In this document: positions 1-8,022 of the stretch, piece by piece
Numbering within the stretch: the first letter of the stretch is position 1
Layout of the letters: each line of letters starts with the position of its first letter
Source of the DNA: Acetobacter sp.
GTDB taxonomy: Bacteria; Pseudomonadota; Alphaproteobacteria; Acetobacterales; Acetobacteraceae
Assembly: GCF_022483985.1 (NCBI RefSeq)
Contig: NZ_JAKVME010000001.1
Location: 1,612,001 to 1,676,000, forward strand
Reading direction: 5' to 3'
DNA length: 64,000 bases
The notes under the pieces: generated by a model
The model's input: the letters and a program-made list of their open reading frames with translations, nothing else
Told to the model about the DNA's origin: nothing
The model's database searches: none
Made by a program: the position numbers and the translations under genes

Positions 1-239
1 ACGCAGGTAGCGATGACTCCCTTCCCGGCCACAGCGGCCCGGAGAGCTGAAATCGGGTCCTGTCCCTGAGCATCCAGCAGTTTTCCGCCCATTTTCACAA
101 GCATTTCCGAAAAGGCGGAGACCAGATCGGACGGCGCTTTCTCATCGAACAGCGGCACCTCCGGCAGAGGCGGCTGGATGCTGGGACGGTTGGCCCGGAT
201 GGCGGCGAAAATCGCCGCGCGGCTGTCTGTGCTGCTCAT
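1..239 (-). CDS. lutC: LutC-like lactate utilisation protein (partial)
   Basis: This is the start of a LUD-domain protein whose C-terminal part lies beyond the left edge of the window. On the minus strand the ATG at 239-237 overlaps the LutB stop as TGATG, so the two are translationally coupled. The translation begins MSSTDSRAAIFAAIRANRPS and runs open to base 1 (79 codons seen). LutC works with LutA and LutB in oxidising L-lactate to pyruvate. Identity rests on the N-terminal style of the family and on the third position in a lutABC operon; the catalytic part is not visible. Confidence 0.8.
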   Translation of the reverse strand, partial: MSSTDSRAAIFAAIRANRPSIQPPLPEVPLFDEKAPSDLVSAFSEMLVKMGGKLLDAQGQDPISALRAAVAGKGVIATC

Positions 240-1777
240 CACTTCTTCTTTCCGTCCACACCACGGGTCCGTTTATACCACTGATGGAAAGTTTCTTTGG
301 GCACGTGCGGCATTTCACGACCCCGCGTCCATGTGTTCAGCTTGTTGTAGAGCACGAAACGCGGCAGATGACGCAGCGCGCTGTCCGCCATTGGCAGGCT
401 GGCGCGATACAGCTTGGGTGACGCAAGAAGCGCTCCGGCAGCTTTCATCATCGTCTTCTTGAATGCCGGAATTTCATGATTCTCGGCCAGAACCTGACGC
501 CAGTCGGCAATCTGCTCGTGAATATTGATCTTCACCGGGCAGACATTCGTGCAGCTTCCGTTCATGGTCGAGGAGAACGGCAGGGTGGAATATTTGTGGC
601 GGTTGAAGGTCGGGTCGATAATCAGACCAATCGGGCCCGCATAGGTCGCGCCATAGCTGAGGCCGCCGGAACGACGGAACACCGGACAGGTGTTCATGCA
701 CGCGCCACAACGGATACATTTCAGCGACGTCCAGAACTTTTCCATTCCCAGACGCTCGGTACGACCATTGTCGACGATGACGATATGCATCTCGGCGCCA
801 CGACGCGGCCCACGGAAATGCGACGTATACTGTGTGATCGGCGAACCGAGCGCGCTGCGGGACAGCATCCGCACAAACACCGCGAGCGCGTTCAGATTGG
901 GAATAATCTTCTCGATCCCGACGGAGACGATATGCAGACCCGTGGTGTTGGCCGAAAGGTCCGCGTTGCCTTCGTTGGTGCAGACAACGACAGAACCGGT
1001 TTCAGCGACGGCGAAGTTACAGCCGGTCATGCCCGCATCCGCATGCAGGATCAACGGGCGTGTATGTTCACGCTGCTGCTCGGTCAGATAGCTGACATCA
1101 GAATTATTCGGATCTGAACCAATGGTTTTTGAAAACACCTCAGCCACGTCGGTCCGGAGCTTGTGAACCGCCGGCACCACGACATGGCTGGGATTCTCGT
1201 TATCAAGCTGCTGGATACGCTCGCCGAGATCGGTCTCGACAACCGTGATGCCTTCATGCGCCATCGCTTCGCGAAAGCCACATTCCTCGGTGAGCATCGA
1301 CTTGCTCTTGATGAGGCTCTTCGCGTTTTTCGAATGCAGAATTTCAGCAACGATGCTGTTGTGCTCAGCCGCATCCTTCGCCCAGTGCACCCTGATACCA
1401 TTCGCCGTCGCGTTCTTCTCGAACTGCTCCAGATAGGTATCGAGATGCGTCAGCGTGTGTGTCTTGATATCGGACGCAAGCTGGCGAAGCTCTTCCCATT
1501 CCTCGATGATCGCTTTCTGGCCGTCACGCTTCTGGCGCAGATCCCACAGGCGACGGTCATGCATTTCAAGATGCTGAGGCGCCGCCATGAAGCGCTTCGC
1601 CGCTTCCGACTGATCGACCGGCCTGTTGCCGCGAATGATCGCGCCGCGTGGCTGCGGTTCGGGACCGTAGGCCGGAAGCGTGACGGAAGCCCCCGCGGCA
1701 TGGGTCAGATGCGCCGGAGCGCCATCATCGGTGCGACCGGCAGGAGTGATCGGAGCAGCCTGATTCTCGATGCTCAT
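239..1777 (-). CDS. lutB: LutB, iron-sulfur lactate utilisation protein
   Basis: This 512-residue protein is the ferredoxin-like subunit of the LutABC lactate oxidation system. The first ~300 residues form a LUD domain. It is followed by two cysteine clusters typical of paired [4Fe-4S] sites, CIRCGACMNTCPVFR and then CTNVCPVKI, in the last third. Its ATG overlaps the LutA stop by four bases (ATGA) and its own stop overlaps the lutC start, so the three genes form one minus-strand operon. Length is slightly above the usual ~475 residues because of a longer N-terminus. Lactate is a common substrate of acetic acid bacteria, which fits the context. Confidence 0.93.
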   Translation of the reverse strand: MSIENQAAPITPAGRTDDGAPAHLTHAAGASVTLPAYGPEPQPRGAIIRGNRPVDQSEAAKRFMAAPQHLEMHDRRLWDLRQKRDGQKAIIEEWEELRQLASDIKTHTLTHLDTYLEQFEKNATANGIRVHWAKDAAEHNSIVAEILHSKNAKSLIKSKSMLTEECGFREAMAHEGITVVETDLGERIQQLDNENPSHVVVPAVHKLRTDVAEVFSKTIGSDPNNSDVSYLTEQQREHTRPLILHADAGMTGCNFAVAETGSVVVCTNEGNADLSANTTGLHIVSVGIEKIIPNLNALAVFVRMLSRSALGSPITQYTSHFRGPRRGAEMHIVIVDNGRTERLGMEKFWTSLKCIRCGACMNTCPVFRRSGGLSYGATYAGPIGLIIDPTFNRHKYSTLPFSSTMNGSCTNVCPVKINIHEQIADWRQVLAENHEIPAFKKTMMKAAGALLASPKLYRASLPMADSALRHLPRFVLYNKLNTWTRGREMPHVPKETFHQWYKRTRGVDGKKK

Positions 1778-2517
1778 ACGTGTTCACCATTCAGAATCTG
1801 GGCGATGTGGATGTATTTGGTCGGAAGACCGAGCCGCTTGGCGCAGCCTTCCTGATGCATCATGCAGGAACTGTCGGACGATGTGACATATTCAGCGCCA
1901 GAACGCGCCTGATCGCGGGCCTTGTCCTGTCCCATCCGCGCGGAAATGGCTTCCTCGAACACGGAGAACGTGCCGCCGAAACCGCAGCATTCGTCAGGAC
2001 GGGTGATATCGACCAGTTCCAGCCCCTTGACCTTGCCCAGCAGATCACGCGGCTTGGAGAATTTGTCCTCACGAAGCTCGCTCATGCTGGCGATATTCAG
2101 GCCACGCAGGGCATTGCAGTTATTGTGCAGCGCGACCTTGTGAGGGAACTCCGCCCAGGGGAAGGCATCCACCTTCAGCACGTCATGCAGAAACTCGACC
2201 AGTTCATAGGTGCGGGCGCGCACATGCTTTACATCGTCGGTCTGGGCCACGGCGTCGAAATTCTTGCGGATATGGTTCACGCAGCTACCGGAAGGTGCGA
2301 CGATATAGTCATAATCCTTGAAATTGCGGACGAAGAGTTCTTCCGTCGCCTTCGATTCCTTGTGACAGCCCGTGTTGGTCATGGGCTGACCACAGCATGT
2401 CTGGTCGAACGGATACTCAACCTCGCACCCAAAGCGTTCCAGCAGTTCGAGCGTCGCCTGCCCCACTTCGGGGTGAAACGCATCAACGTAACACGGAACA
2501 AACAACCCAACTCGCAT
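1774..2517 (-). CDS. lutA: LutA, CCG-domain lactate utilisation protein
   Basis: This ~247-residue protein has two cysteine-rich CCG domains: TCCGQPMTNTGC in the first half and DECCGFGGTFSVFE in the second. These are the iron-sulfur/heterodisulfide-reductase-like signature of LutA (YkgE family). The frame stays open to a GTG at 2532, but the ATG at 2517 has a GAGGAA ribosome-binding site about eight bases upstream and gives MRVGLFVPCYVD, the usual family start. It is the first gene of the lutABC operon. No lut regulator is encoded next to it. Confidence 0.92.
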   Translation of the reverse strand: MRVGLFVPCYVDAFHPEVGQATLELLERFGCEVEYPFDQTCCGQPMTNTGCHKESKATEELFVRNFKDYDYIVAPSGSCVNHIRKNFDAVAQTDDVKHVRARTYELVEFLHDVLKVDAFPWAEFPHKVALHNNCNALRGLNIASMSELREDKFSKPRDLLGKVKGLELVDITRPDECCGFGGTFSVFEEAISARMGQDKARDQARSGAEYVTSSDSSCMMHQEGCAKRLGLPTKYIHIAQILNGEHV

Positions 2518-2778
2518 GAAACGCTTCCTCACAGAGGTAACCCGCCCTTCTCCTCAAGCGGTATCACCTTATCGCTATAACAGGTGCCGGAAATGCTCTT
2601 TCCGCACACTTCTGTCGAGTTCAGATCTGCCCTTTTGAGACAGAAACGTCGTCAGAACCGGAAATGAAACCGGCATTTTGATCTGGCCGTGACTATTACG
2701 TCTGGATGGCCGCAAGTAAACCGATACAGCCCTTCTCCCCGGTCACTTCCCCTCCAGATGACGTCACTCCAGACGATA

Positions 2779-2804
2779 TCACCCCGACGAGATGGCCGGG
2801 GTGA
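2779..2804 (-). terminator. Hairpin after pdc, in the pdc-lutA gap
   Basis: An 8-bp perfect stem (TCACCCCG / CGGGGTGA) with a 10-base loop lies about 30 bases past the pyruvate decarboxylase stop. No clear T-run follows on the minus strand, so it is only a possible terminator. The remainder of the 2518-2835 gap should hold the lut promoter; I see no convincing operator or gene there. Confidence 0.35.
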
Positions 2805-2835
2805 CAGAATCATGGATGCGGAATACCCGCAGCCT

Positions 2836-4518
2836 TCAGTTTTTTTGAGGCGGACGGCTGTTGGCCTTTGCAACCTTCCTGCCCCACTGGACCAGCGTAT
2901 CGGTGCAGTCCTCGGTGGCGATATGGCACTCGATGAAGGTCGGCCCCTTCCTGTTGGCCTTGGCCTGCGCGATGGCGTCCGCCAGTTCCGCGCCGGTGCG
3001 GGCATGCAGACCCAGACCATGACCGTCCTCGGCGTTGAACGCCTTGATCAGACCGGCATAGTCCCAGTTCTTGATATAGTTGTACGGACCGTCATGGATC
3101 TTGATCTCGATGACGTAGCCACGATTGTTCACGAGGAACACGATGACCGGCACTTCATAGCGGATCATCTGCGCGACTTCCTGCGCGGTAAGCTGGAAGG
3201 AGCCGTCACCAACCATCAGGATATGCTGACGATCCGGTGAGCCGATGGCGTTACCAAGAGCGGCGGGCACCGACCAGCCGATGGACCCCCACTGCATTTC
3301 CGTTTCGACACGAGCGCCATTCGGCAGGTTCATACGCACGGCGTTGAACCAGCTATCTCCGGTCTCGGCCGTGATGGTCGTGTTGCCATCAACGATGGCG
3401 TTGATCTGACGCGCCATTTCGTCGTTGGTCAGCGGGGCCGCCGGGGTCGCTTCGGGAATTCCGGCGGGTGTGTAGGTGGTGTTCTCGACCGTGGCCGGAC
3501 GGCTCGGAGCCCTCTCGCTCAGGGCGGCGAGGAACGCGCCAAGGTGGAAGCCCGCAAAGCTCTGGCCATCAACCGTGACTTCGGCGAGATCGGCGATCAG
3601 GGCCTGTGACGCAGGCGGCTTGGACTGCCAGCCGACCGTCGCGTAGTCATTGAAGATCGGGGCGAGACAGATCACGCCGTCAGCTTTCTCGACCAGTTCC
3701 TGAGTGCCGGGGGAGCTGACTTCACCCCAGTAAACACCACGGAACGCCTTGTGCTCTTCAGGGAAGAAGCTTTTGGCCGCGCTCATGACCGTCACAGCAC
3801 AGCCGATCCGGTCCGCAAGCGCCACGATCGGCTCAAGCGAGCCCAGCGTGCGAACCCGGCTGCCGACGAGGATAACGATGTTCCTGCGTGTCTCGATAAA
3901 CGTGCAGGCCGCTTTCACGGCAGCGTCAAGGCTGGCCGTGTCAGGGGTCGTTTCAGCCAGCAGGGAGCCGACCGGACCCGGACGGACGCACTCGACCGAC
4001 GCGAGATTGCAGGGAATTTCGATGTAGCAGGGCTTGCGCATACGCAACGCTGTGCGGATGGCGTTATCAATCTGTGACGGAGCGTTCTCGGCGGAAAGAA
4101 TGACTTCCGTGGCGCAGGTGACCTGACGGAATATCTCGGCCTGATAGCCGTAATTCGAGTTGCCGATCGTGTGATGCAGGATATGACCGGAACCCTGATC
4201 GTTGGTGTTCGGTCCACCGGACACGAAGATCACCGGCAGACTCTCGGCATAGGCGGAGCCGATGGCGTTGATGGCGGACAGGGCGCCGACATTGAAAGTG
4301 ACAATCATGGCCGCCGCACCGTTGGCGCGGGCATATCCCTCGGCCGTGTAACCGCAGTTCAACTCGTTACAGCTATAGAGCTGCTTGGTGGAACCCTCTT
4401 CAAGAAGCTGGTCAAGCAGCACGAGATTGAAGTCGCCCGCGACCGCGAAATGATCTTTCAGACCGATCTGGCCCAGACGTTCCGAGAGATAATGGCCGAC
4501 AGTATATGGCTTGGTCAT
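2836..4518 (-). CDS. pdc: Pyruvate decarboxylase (TPP-dependent)
   Basis: This 560-residue enzyme converts pyruvate to acetaldehyde and CO2. The N-terminal domain holds the TPP-activating glutamate in CNELNCGY and the paired histidines of GHILHHTIG. The C-terminal domain has the Mg-TPP motif starting GDGSFQLTAQE and ending VNN, followed by GYVIE with the second catalytic glutamate. The conserved DGPYNYIKNWDYAGL block is typical of acetic-acid-bacterial PDCs. Bacterial PDC is rare outside Acetobacteraceae, Zymomonas and a few others, so this gene is the best taxonomic marker in the window. It is monocistronic by position, with a strong inverted repeat upstream. Confidence 0.97.
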   Translation of the reverse strand: MTKPYTVGHYLSERLGQIGLKDHFAVAGDFNLVLLDQLLEEGSTKQLYSCNELNCGYTAEGYARANGAAAMIVTFNVGALSAINAIGSAYAESLPVIFVSGGPNTNDQGSGHILHHTIGNSNYGYQAEIFRQVTCATEVILSAENAPSQIDNAIRTALRMRKPCYIEIPCNLASVECVRPGPVGSLLAETTPDTASLDAAVKAACTFIETRRNIVILVGSRVRTLGSLEPIVALADRIGCAVTVMSAAKSFFPEEHKAFRGVYWGEVSSPGTQELVEKADGVICLAPIFNDYATVGWQSKPPASQALIADLAEVTVDGQSFAGFHLGAFLAALSERAPSRPATVENTTYTPAGIPEATPAAPLTNDEMARQINAIVDGNTTITAETGDSWFNAVRMNLPNGARVETEMQWGSIGWSVPAALGNAIGSPDRQHILMVGDGSFQLTAQEVAQMIRYEVPVIVFLVNNRGYVIEIKIHDGPYNYIKNWDYAGLIKAFNAEDGHGLGLHARTGAELADAIAQAKANRKGPTFIECHIATEDCTDTLVQWGRKVAKANSRPPQKN

Positions 4519-4616
4519 GACATGCCTCCTCTAGAGGATTTGCCGGACCTTCTGCCCGGCGCCTCGATTTGGAAGGCAGTCTGACGAGAGAGTCGCCTCA
4601 TGACCACTATATGGAA

Positions 4617-4655
4617 ACAGCACGATCCATATATATAAAATATGGATCGTGCTGT
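4617..4655 (-). terminator. 16-bp perfect inverted repeat between fda and pdc
   Basis: The arms ACAGCACGATCCATAT (4617-4632) and ATATGGATCGTGCTGT (4640-4655) are perfectly complementary around a 7-base AT loop. It lies 32 bases past the aldolase stop and about 100 bases before the pdc start. It most likely terminates the aldolase transcript, though only two T residues follow the stem on the minus strand. An operator controlling pdc is the alternative. Confidence 0.55.
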
Positions 4656-4686
4656 CTGGCAGAAACCGTCAGATCTGGCGGAAGGC

Positions 4687-5583
4687 TCAGACCTTGTTCA
4701 CGGAAGCGTCATAGATCTTGCTGATCGTGCCGCCGAGCGCCGCATCGAATTCGGCGTCGGACATGCCGTCCTGCAACCCGCCGAGCAGGGCGCGGGAGAA
4801 GCTGGCGATCATGCCGTGGTTCTTCTTCAGGCGTTCACAGGACTCATCGAGAGAGTAACCGCCCGAAAGCGCCACGACACGCTCAACGCGCGGATGCTTG
4901 CTGAGATCATCATACAGGTCGGCGACCTCGGGGATGGTGACTTTCAGCATGACCCTGTAGTCGCCCGGCATGGCGTTGAGCGCCTTGAGCAGTTCGTCAT
5001 GCAGAATGGCTTCCGCGCCCTTCTTGTCAGGACTATTCACCAGAACTTCCGGCTCGATGATCGCCACCAGACCATGAGACGCGACCTGATGGGCGACTTC
5101 GAACTGCTGCTTCACGACGGCGGCGATGCCCTCCTGATTCGGCAGATTGATGACGGAACGCTCTTTCGTGCCGTAAACGCCCAGCTTCGCGGCGCGCTCC
5201 AGCAGCGCGTCAAGACCGGGATTCGGCTTCATCAGACGGACGCCGTTGGCTTCATCCTCAAGTCCCTTGTCGATCTTCAGGAACGGGACGACGCCGCGCT
5301 CTTCCCAGAGATAGGCCGGGACCGGCTTGCCGTTTGCAAGACCGTCCATGGTACGCTCGAACAGGATCGCACCGATCACCTTCTCGCCGGAAAAGCTCGG
5401 AGCGGTGATGATGCGCACGCGCATGTCGTGGATAAGACGGAACATATCTTCTTCGGAAGAATAGGCCGTCTCGGGAATGCCATAAGCTTTCAGAGCGCCC
5501 GGCGTTGAGCCTCCGCTCTGGTCGAGTGCCGCGATAAAGCCGCCCTTTTCCGAAATCTGGCTTTTCATACGGTCGTTGGACAT
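4687..5583 (-). CDS. fda: Class I fructose-bisphosphate aldolase
   Basis: This 298-residue protein belongs to the short class I (Schiff-base) aldolases of the FdaB type, which cleave fructose 1,6-bisphosphate to two triose phosphates without a metal. Family blocks are clear: GFIAALDQSGGSTPGALK near the N-terminus, VVPFLKIDKGL, the IIEPEV segment, the Schiff-base lysine region VMLKVTIPEV, and ALSGGYS plus SFSRALLGGL near the C-terminus. Length matches the family (~296). It precedes pdc on the same strand, but a strong inverted repeat separates them, so they are probably separate transcripts. Confidence 0.94.
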   Translation of the reverse strand: MSNDRMKSQISEKGGFIAALDQSGGSTPGALKAYGIPETAYSSEEDMFRLIHDMRVRIITAPSFSGEKVIGAILFERTMDGLANGKPVPAYLWEERGVVPFLKIDKGLEDEANGVRLMKPNPGLDALLERAAKLGVYGTKERSVINLPNQEGIAAVVKQQFEVAHQVASHGLVAIIEPEVLVNSPDKKGAEAILHDELLKALNAMPGDYRVMLKVTIPEVADLYDDLSKHPRVERVVALSGGYSLDESCERLKKNHGMIASFSRALLGGLQDGMSDAEFDAALGGTISKIYDASVNKV

Positions 5584-5847
5584 TCTTATTACCCTTTATT
5601 CTTAACGTATGGCGCGTGTCTGGGAACGCCCGAACAGCCCGATGCCGCCTCTCACCTTCGGCTCATGCCGCGACAGAAGAGACATCAACCCCACACTCCT
5701 TCGGTTCCCTGCATGCACACCGACGAAACCCAAAAGGACTGAAATCCGAGTGGCCCGATCCAGACCGCGTGACATTTACACGGAGTAGCGGCCTGTGCCA
5801 CCTCCCCTATATGGAAGTTATTATTAAAAATCCCAAAAGCGGCGTTA

Positions 5848-7308
5848 TCAGGGCATTTTTGGCTGTTCCTTCATGACCATGTCGGTCAGGATCGGCGATG
5901 ACGATGTCTCCGGCATCAGCATGGGCGGCTTGCTGGGCGTCAGATACCAGCCGATCACAAAGAGAATTACCAGAAGAGGTGTCGCCCCGACGGTGATGGT
6001 CCCGGCCGGATAATCGCACGCCATCAACACGACCACACCCGCGAGAAAAGCCAGAGTCAGCCATGATGTAAACGGCGCGCCCGGCATGCGGAATGTGGGA
6101 GCGACGATTTCCCCACGGGCGACGGCTCTGCGGAACGCAATCTGGCTCAGTATAATGATGCCCCATGTGCAGATAATACCGATTGCCGCAAAACTGAGAA
6201 CAATCTCAAAAACACTCTGCGGCACAATATAATTGAGCACCACACCGACAAGATAAAATGCCGCAATCAGCAGAATGCCAGCATAAGGCACGGAATGACT
6301 GTTCATGGCGCTCAGAAACCGTGGAGCGGCTCCACCCATCGCGAGAGCGCGCAGGACACGGCTGGTGGAATAGACGCCTGAGTTCAGACTGGACAGAGCC
6401 GCCGTCAGCACGATGACATTCATCACGCTGTCCGCATACGGCACACCCAGCGCATTGAAGAAGGTCACGAAGGGGCTTTCACCTGCCTGATAGGCCGTCC
6501 AGGGCAGCAGGCAGACCAGCAGCACAACGGCTCCGACATAGAACACGGCAATACGCCAGATCACGCTATTGATGGCCCGCGGCAGAATGTCCCGGGGATT
6601 GTCGCACTCCCCTGCCGCAGTCCCGATCAGCTCGATTCCGGAATAGGCAAAAACCACTCCCTGCGTCAGGGCGAGGGCAGCGAGCATACCATGCGGGAAA
6701 AAGCCGCCATTATCCGCGATGAGATGAAAACCTGTCTGATGCCCGCCGATCGACATGCCTGACCCCAGTATGATCGAGCCCGCAATCAGAAAGACGATCA
6801 GCGCGACAACCTTGATCATGGAAAACCAGAACTCCATTTCGCCAAAATATTTGACGCCGATCAGATTCATGCCTGTCACAATGCACAGGGCGATCAGCGC
6901 CAGCGCCCACTGAGGAAAAGACGCGAAAGCGCTCCAGAAATGCATGTAAAGCGCGACCGCCGTAATATCGGCGATCCCGGTCATCACCCAGTTGAGGAAT
7001 GAAACCCATCCCGCGACATAGGCCGCCTTGTCGCCAAGAAACTCGCGGGCATGGGATACGAAGCTTCCGCTGCTTGGGCGATACATGGTCAGTTCGCCCA
7101 GAGCCCTGAGAATGAAAAAGCTGAAGAGCCCGCACACCGCGTAGACGATGGCCAGTGACGGGCCGCCCTGCTGAAGGCGGCTTCCCGCGCCGAGGAAAAG
7201 GCCGGTGCCGATACAGCCGCCGATGGCGATCATCTGCATCTGTCTGCGACCCAAAGTCTTTTTATAGCCTTCGCTGGTGCTGCTCCGGCTGATTGTCGAC
7301 TCAGTCAT
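5848..7308 (-). CDS. Amino-acid permease (APC family, AnsP/ProY-like)
   Basis: This 486-residue inner-membrane protein has about 12 hydrophobic segments and the amino-acid/polyamine/organocation permease opening IGGCIGTGLFLGAGSRL. It also has the conserved EFWFSMIKV segment and the helix containing FAYSGIELIG. The order and spacing match proton-coupled permeases of the AnsP/GabP/ProY group. The tract with GVKYFGEMEFWF is closest to what I know of asparagine permeases, but substrate cannot be assigned from sequence. It stands alone, 264 bases upstream of the aldolase and divergent from the siderophore receptor. Confidence 0.88.
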   Translation of the reverse strand: MTESTISRSSTSEGYKKTLGRRQMQMIAIGGCIGTGLFLGAGSRLQQGGPSLAIVYAVCGLFSFFILRALGELTMYRPSSGSFVSHAREFLGDKAAYVAGWVSFLNWVMTGIADITAVALYMHFWSAFASFPQWALALIALCIVTGMNLIGVKYFGEMEFWFSMIKVVALIVFLIAGSIILGSGMSIGGHQTGFHLIADNGGFFPHGMLAALALTQGVVFAYSGIELIGTAAGECDNPRDILPRAINSVIWRIAVFYVGAVVLLVCLLPWTAYQAGESPFVTFFNALGVPYADSVMNVIVLTAALSSLNSGVYSTSRVLRALAMGGAAPRFLSAMNSHSVPYAGILLIAAFYLVGVVLNYIVPQSVFEIVLSFAAIGIICTWGIIILSQIAFRRAVARGEIVAPTFRMPGAPFTSWLTLAFLAGVVVLMACDYPAGTITVGATPLLVILFVIGWYLTPSKPPMLMPETSSSPILTDMVMKEQPKMP

Positions 7309-7960
7309 TCCATCCCAATCCTGTCTCTCCCGCAGGAGCGTTACCGACCAGATTGGTTCGAAGCCGTAATGTTGTCCATCGAAAATCAGCAGAGTGTTTC
7401 AGGGGACAGGCTGGCGGTGGGCATTCGAAAACGGTGCTGATCGTGGACCGGGTAACGATACACCGGTTCTGCGTGCCGGTGGACACAGCCAGCTCTGGTT
7501 TGTCGTTCAGGTTTACGGAATCACCGTTCCGAGGTCGTCACAGGCACTGGTCATGGCACTCCTTCGAAGGCGTTCGGGGGCTGGGATTACTCCGACTTCT
7601 ATGGGTCGCACATTTTCTCGATAACCATCCCAGCCACCGTCAACGCCCATCACAATGGCTACGTCGCCGGGTTTTCCACAAAATGCGAGAGCATGCTTTC
7701 AAAGCGACCAACCACGAACACCCCGCAAACGCCCGACATAAAAAATTCCTTTTCAGAAAAGAACAAAAAATAATATAATATTTAGATAAATTCTCTTAAA
7801 CATATGAATATTTCTACATACTACTTAATAAAATGAATAAAATTATTTGAAAATGCAAATTAAATACATGATAATAAAGCGATATACCAATCAACACCTA
7901 CATCCGCAGTCTCCCAATCTCTGTATCATCACAACAGAACCCGCATTCCGCCCCGCAAAC
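7309..7960. other. Intergenic region, possibly decayed coding sequence
   Basis: This 650-base stretch separates the permease from the receptor. Up to about 7730 it has GC content like the genes and several overlapping open frames, the longest 161 codons starting inside the permease. None has a family I recognise or a clear ribosome-binding site, so it may be a decayed gene. From about 7740 to 7900 it becomes strongly AT-rich and presumably carries the receptor promoter. Confidence 0.4.
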
Positions 7961-7966
7961 ACATGT

Positions 7967-7986
7967 TGCAAATGATTCGCATTTAC
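7967..7986 (+). promoter_or_regulatory. Putative Fur box
   Basis: TGCAAAT-G-ATTCGCA (7967-7981) is a 7-1-7 inverted repeat with 6 of 7 positions matching. A second, overlapping 7-1-7 repeat runs to 7986. Overlapping 7-1-7 repeats are the pattern of Fur sites. It lies 37-56 bases before the ATG at 8023, where it would block transcription of the siderophore receptor when iron is plentiful. Confidence 0.55.
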
Positions 7987-8022
7987 TATACGGGCCTGCA
8001 TACACAGTCTCAGGAGCCCTCA

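Noticed and set aside
1163..1855. 230-codon plus-strand open frame over lutB
   Set aside because: Antisense shadow of lutB; no family features, and the minus-strand gene has intact iron-sulfur motifs.
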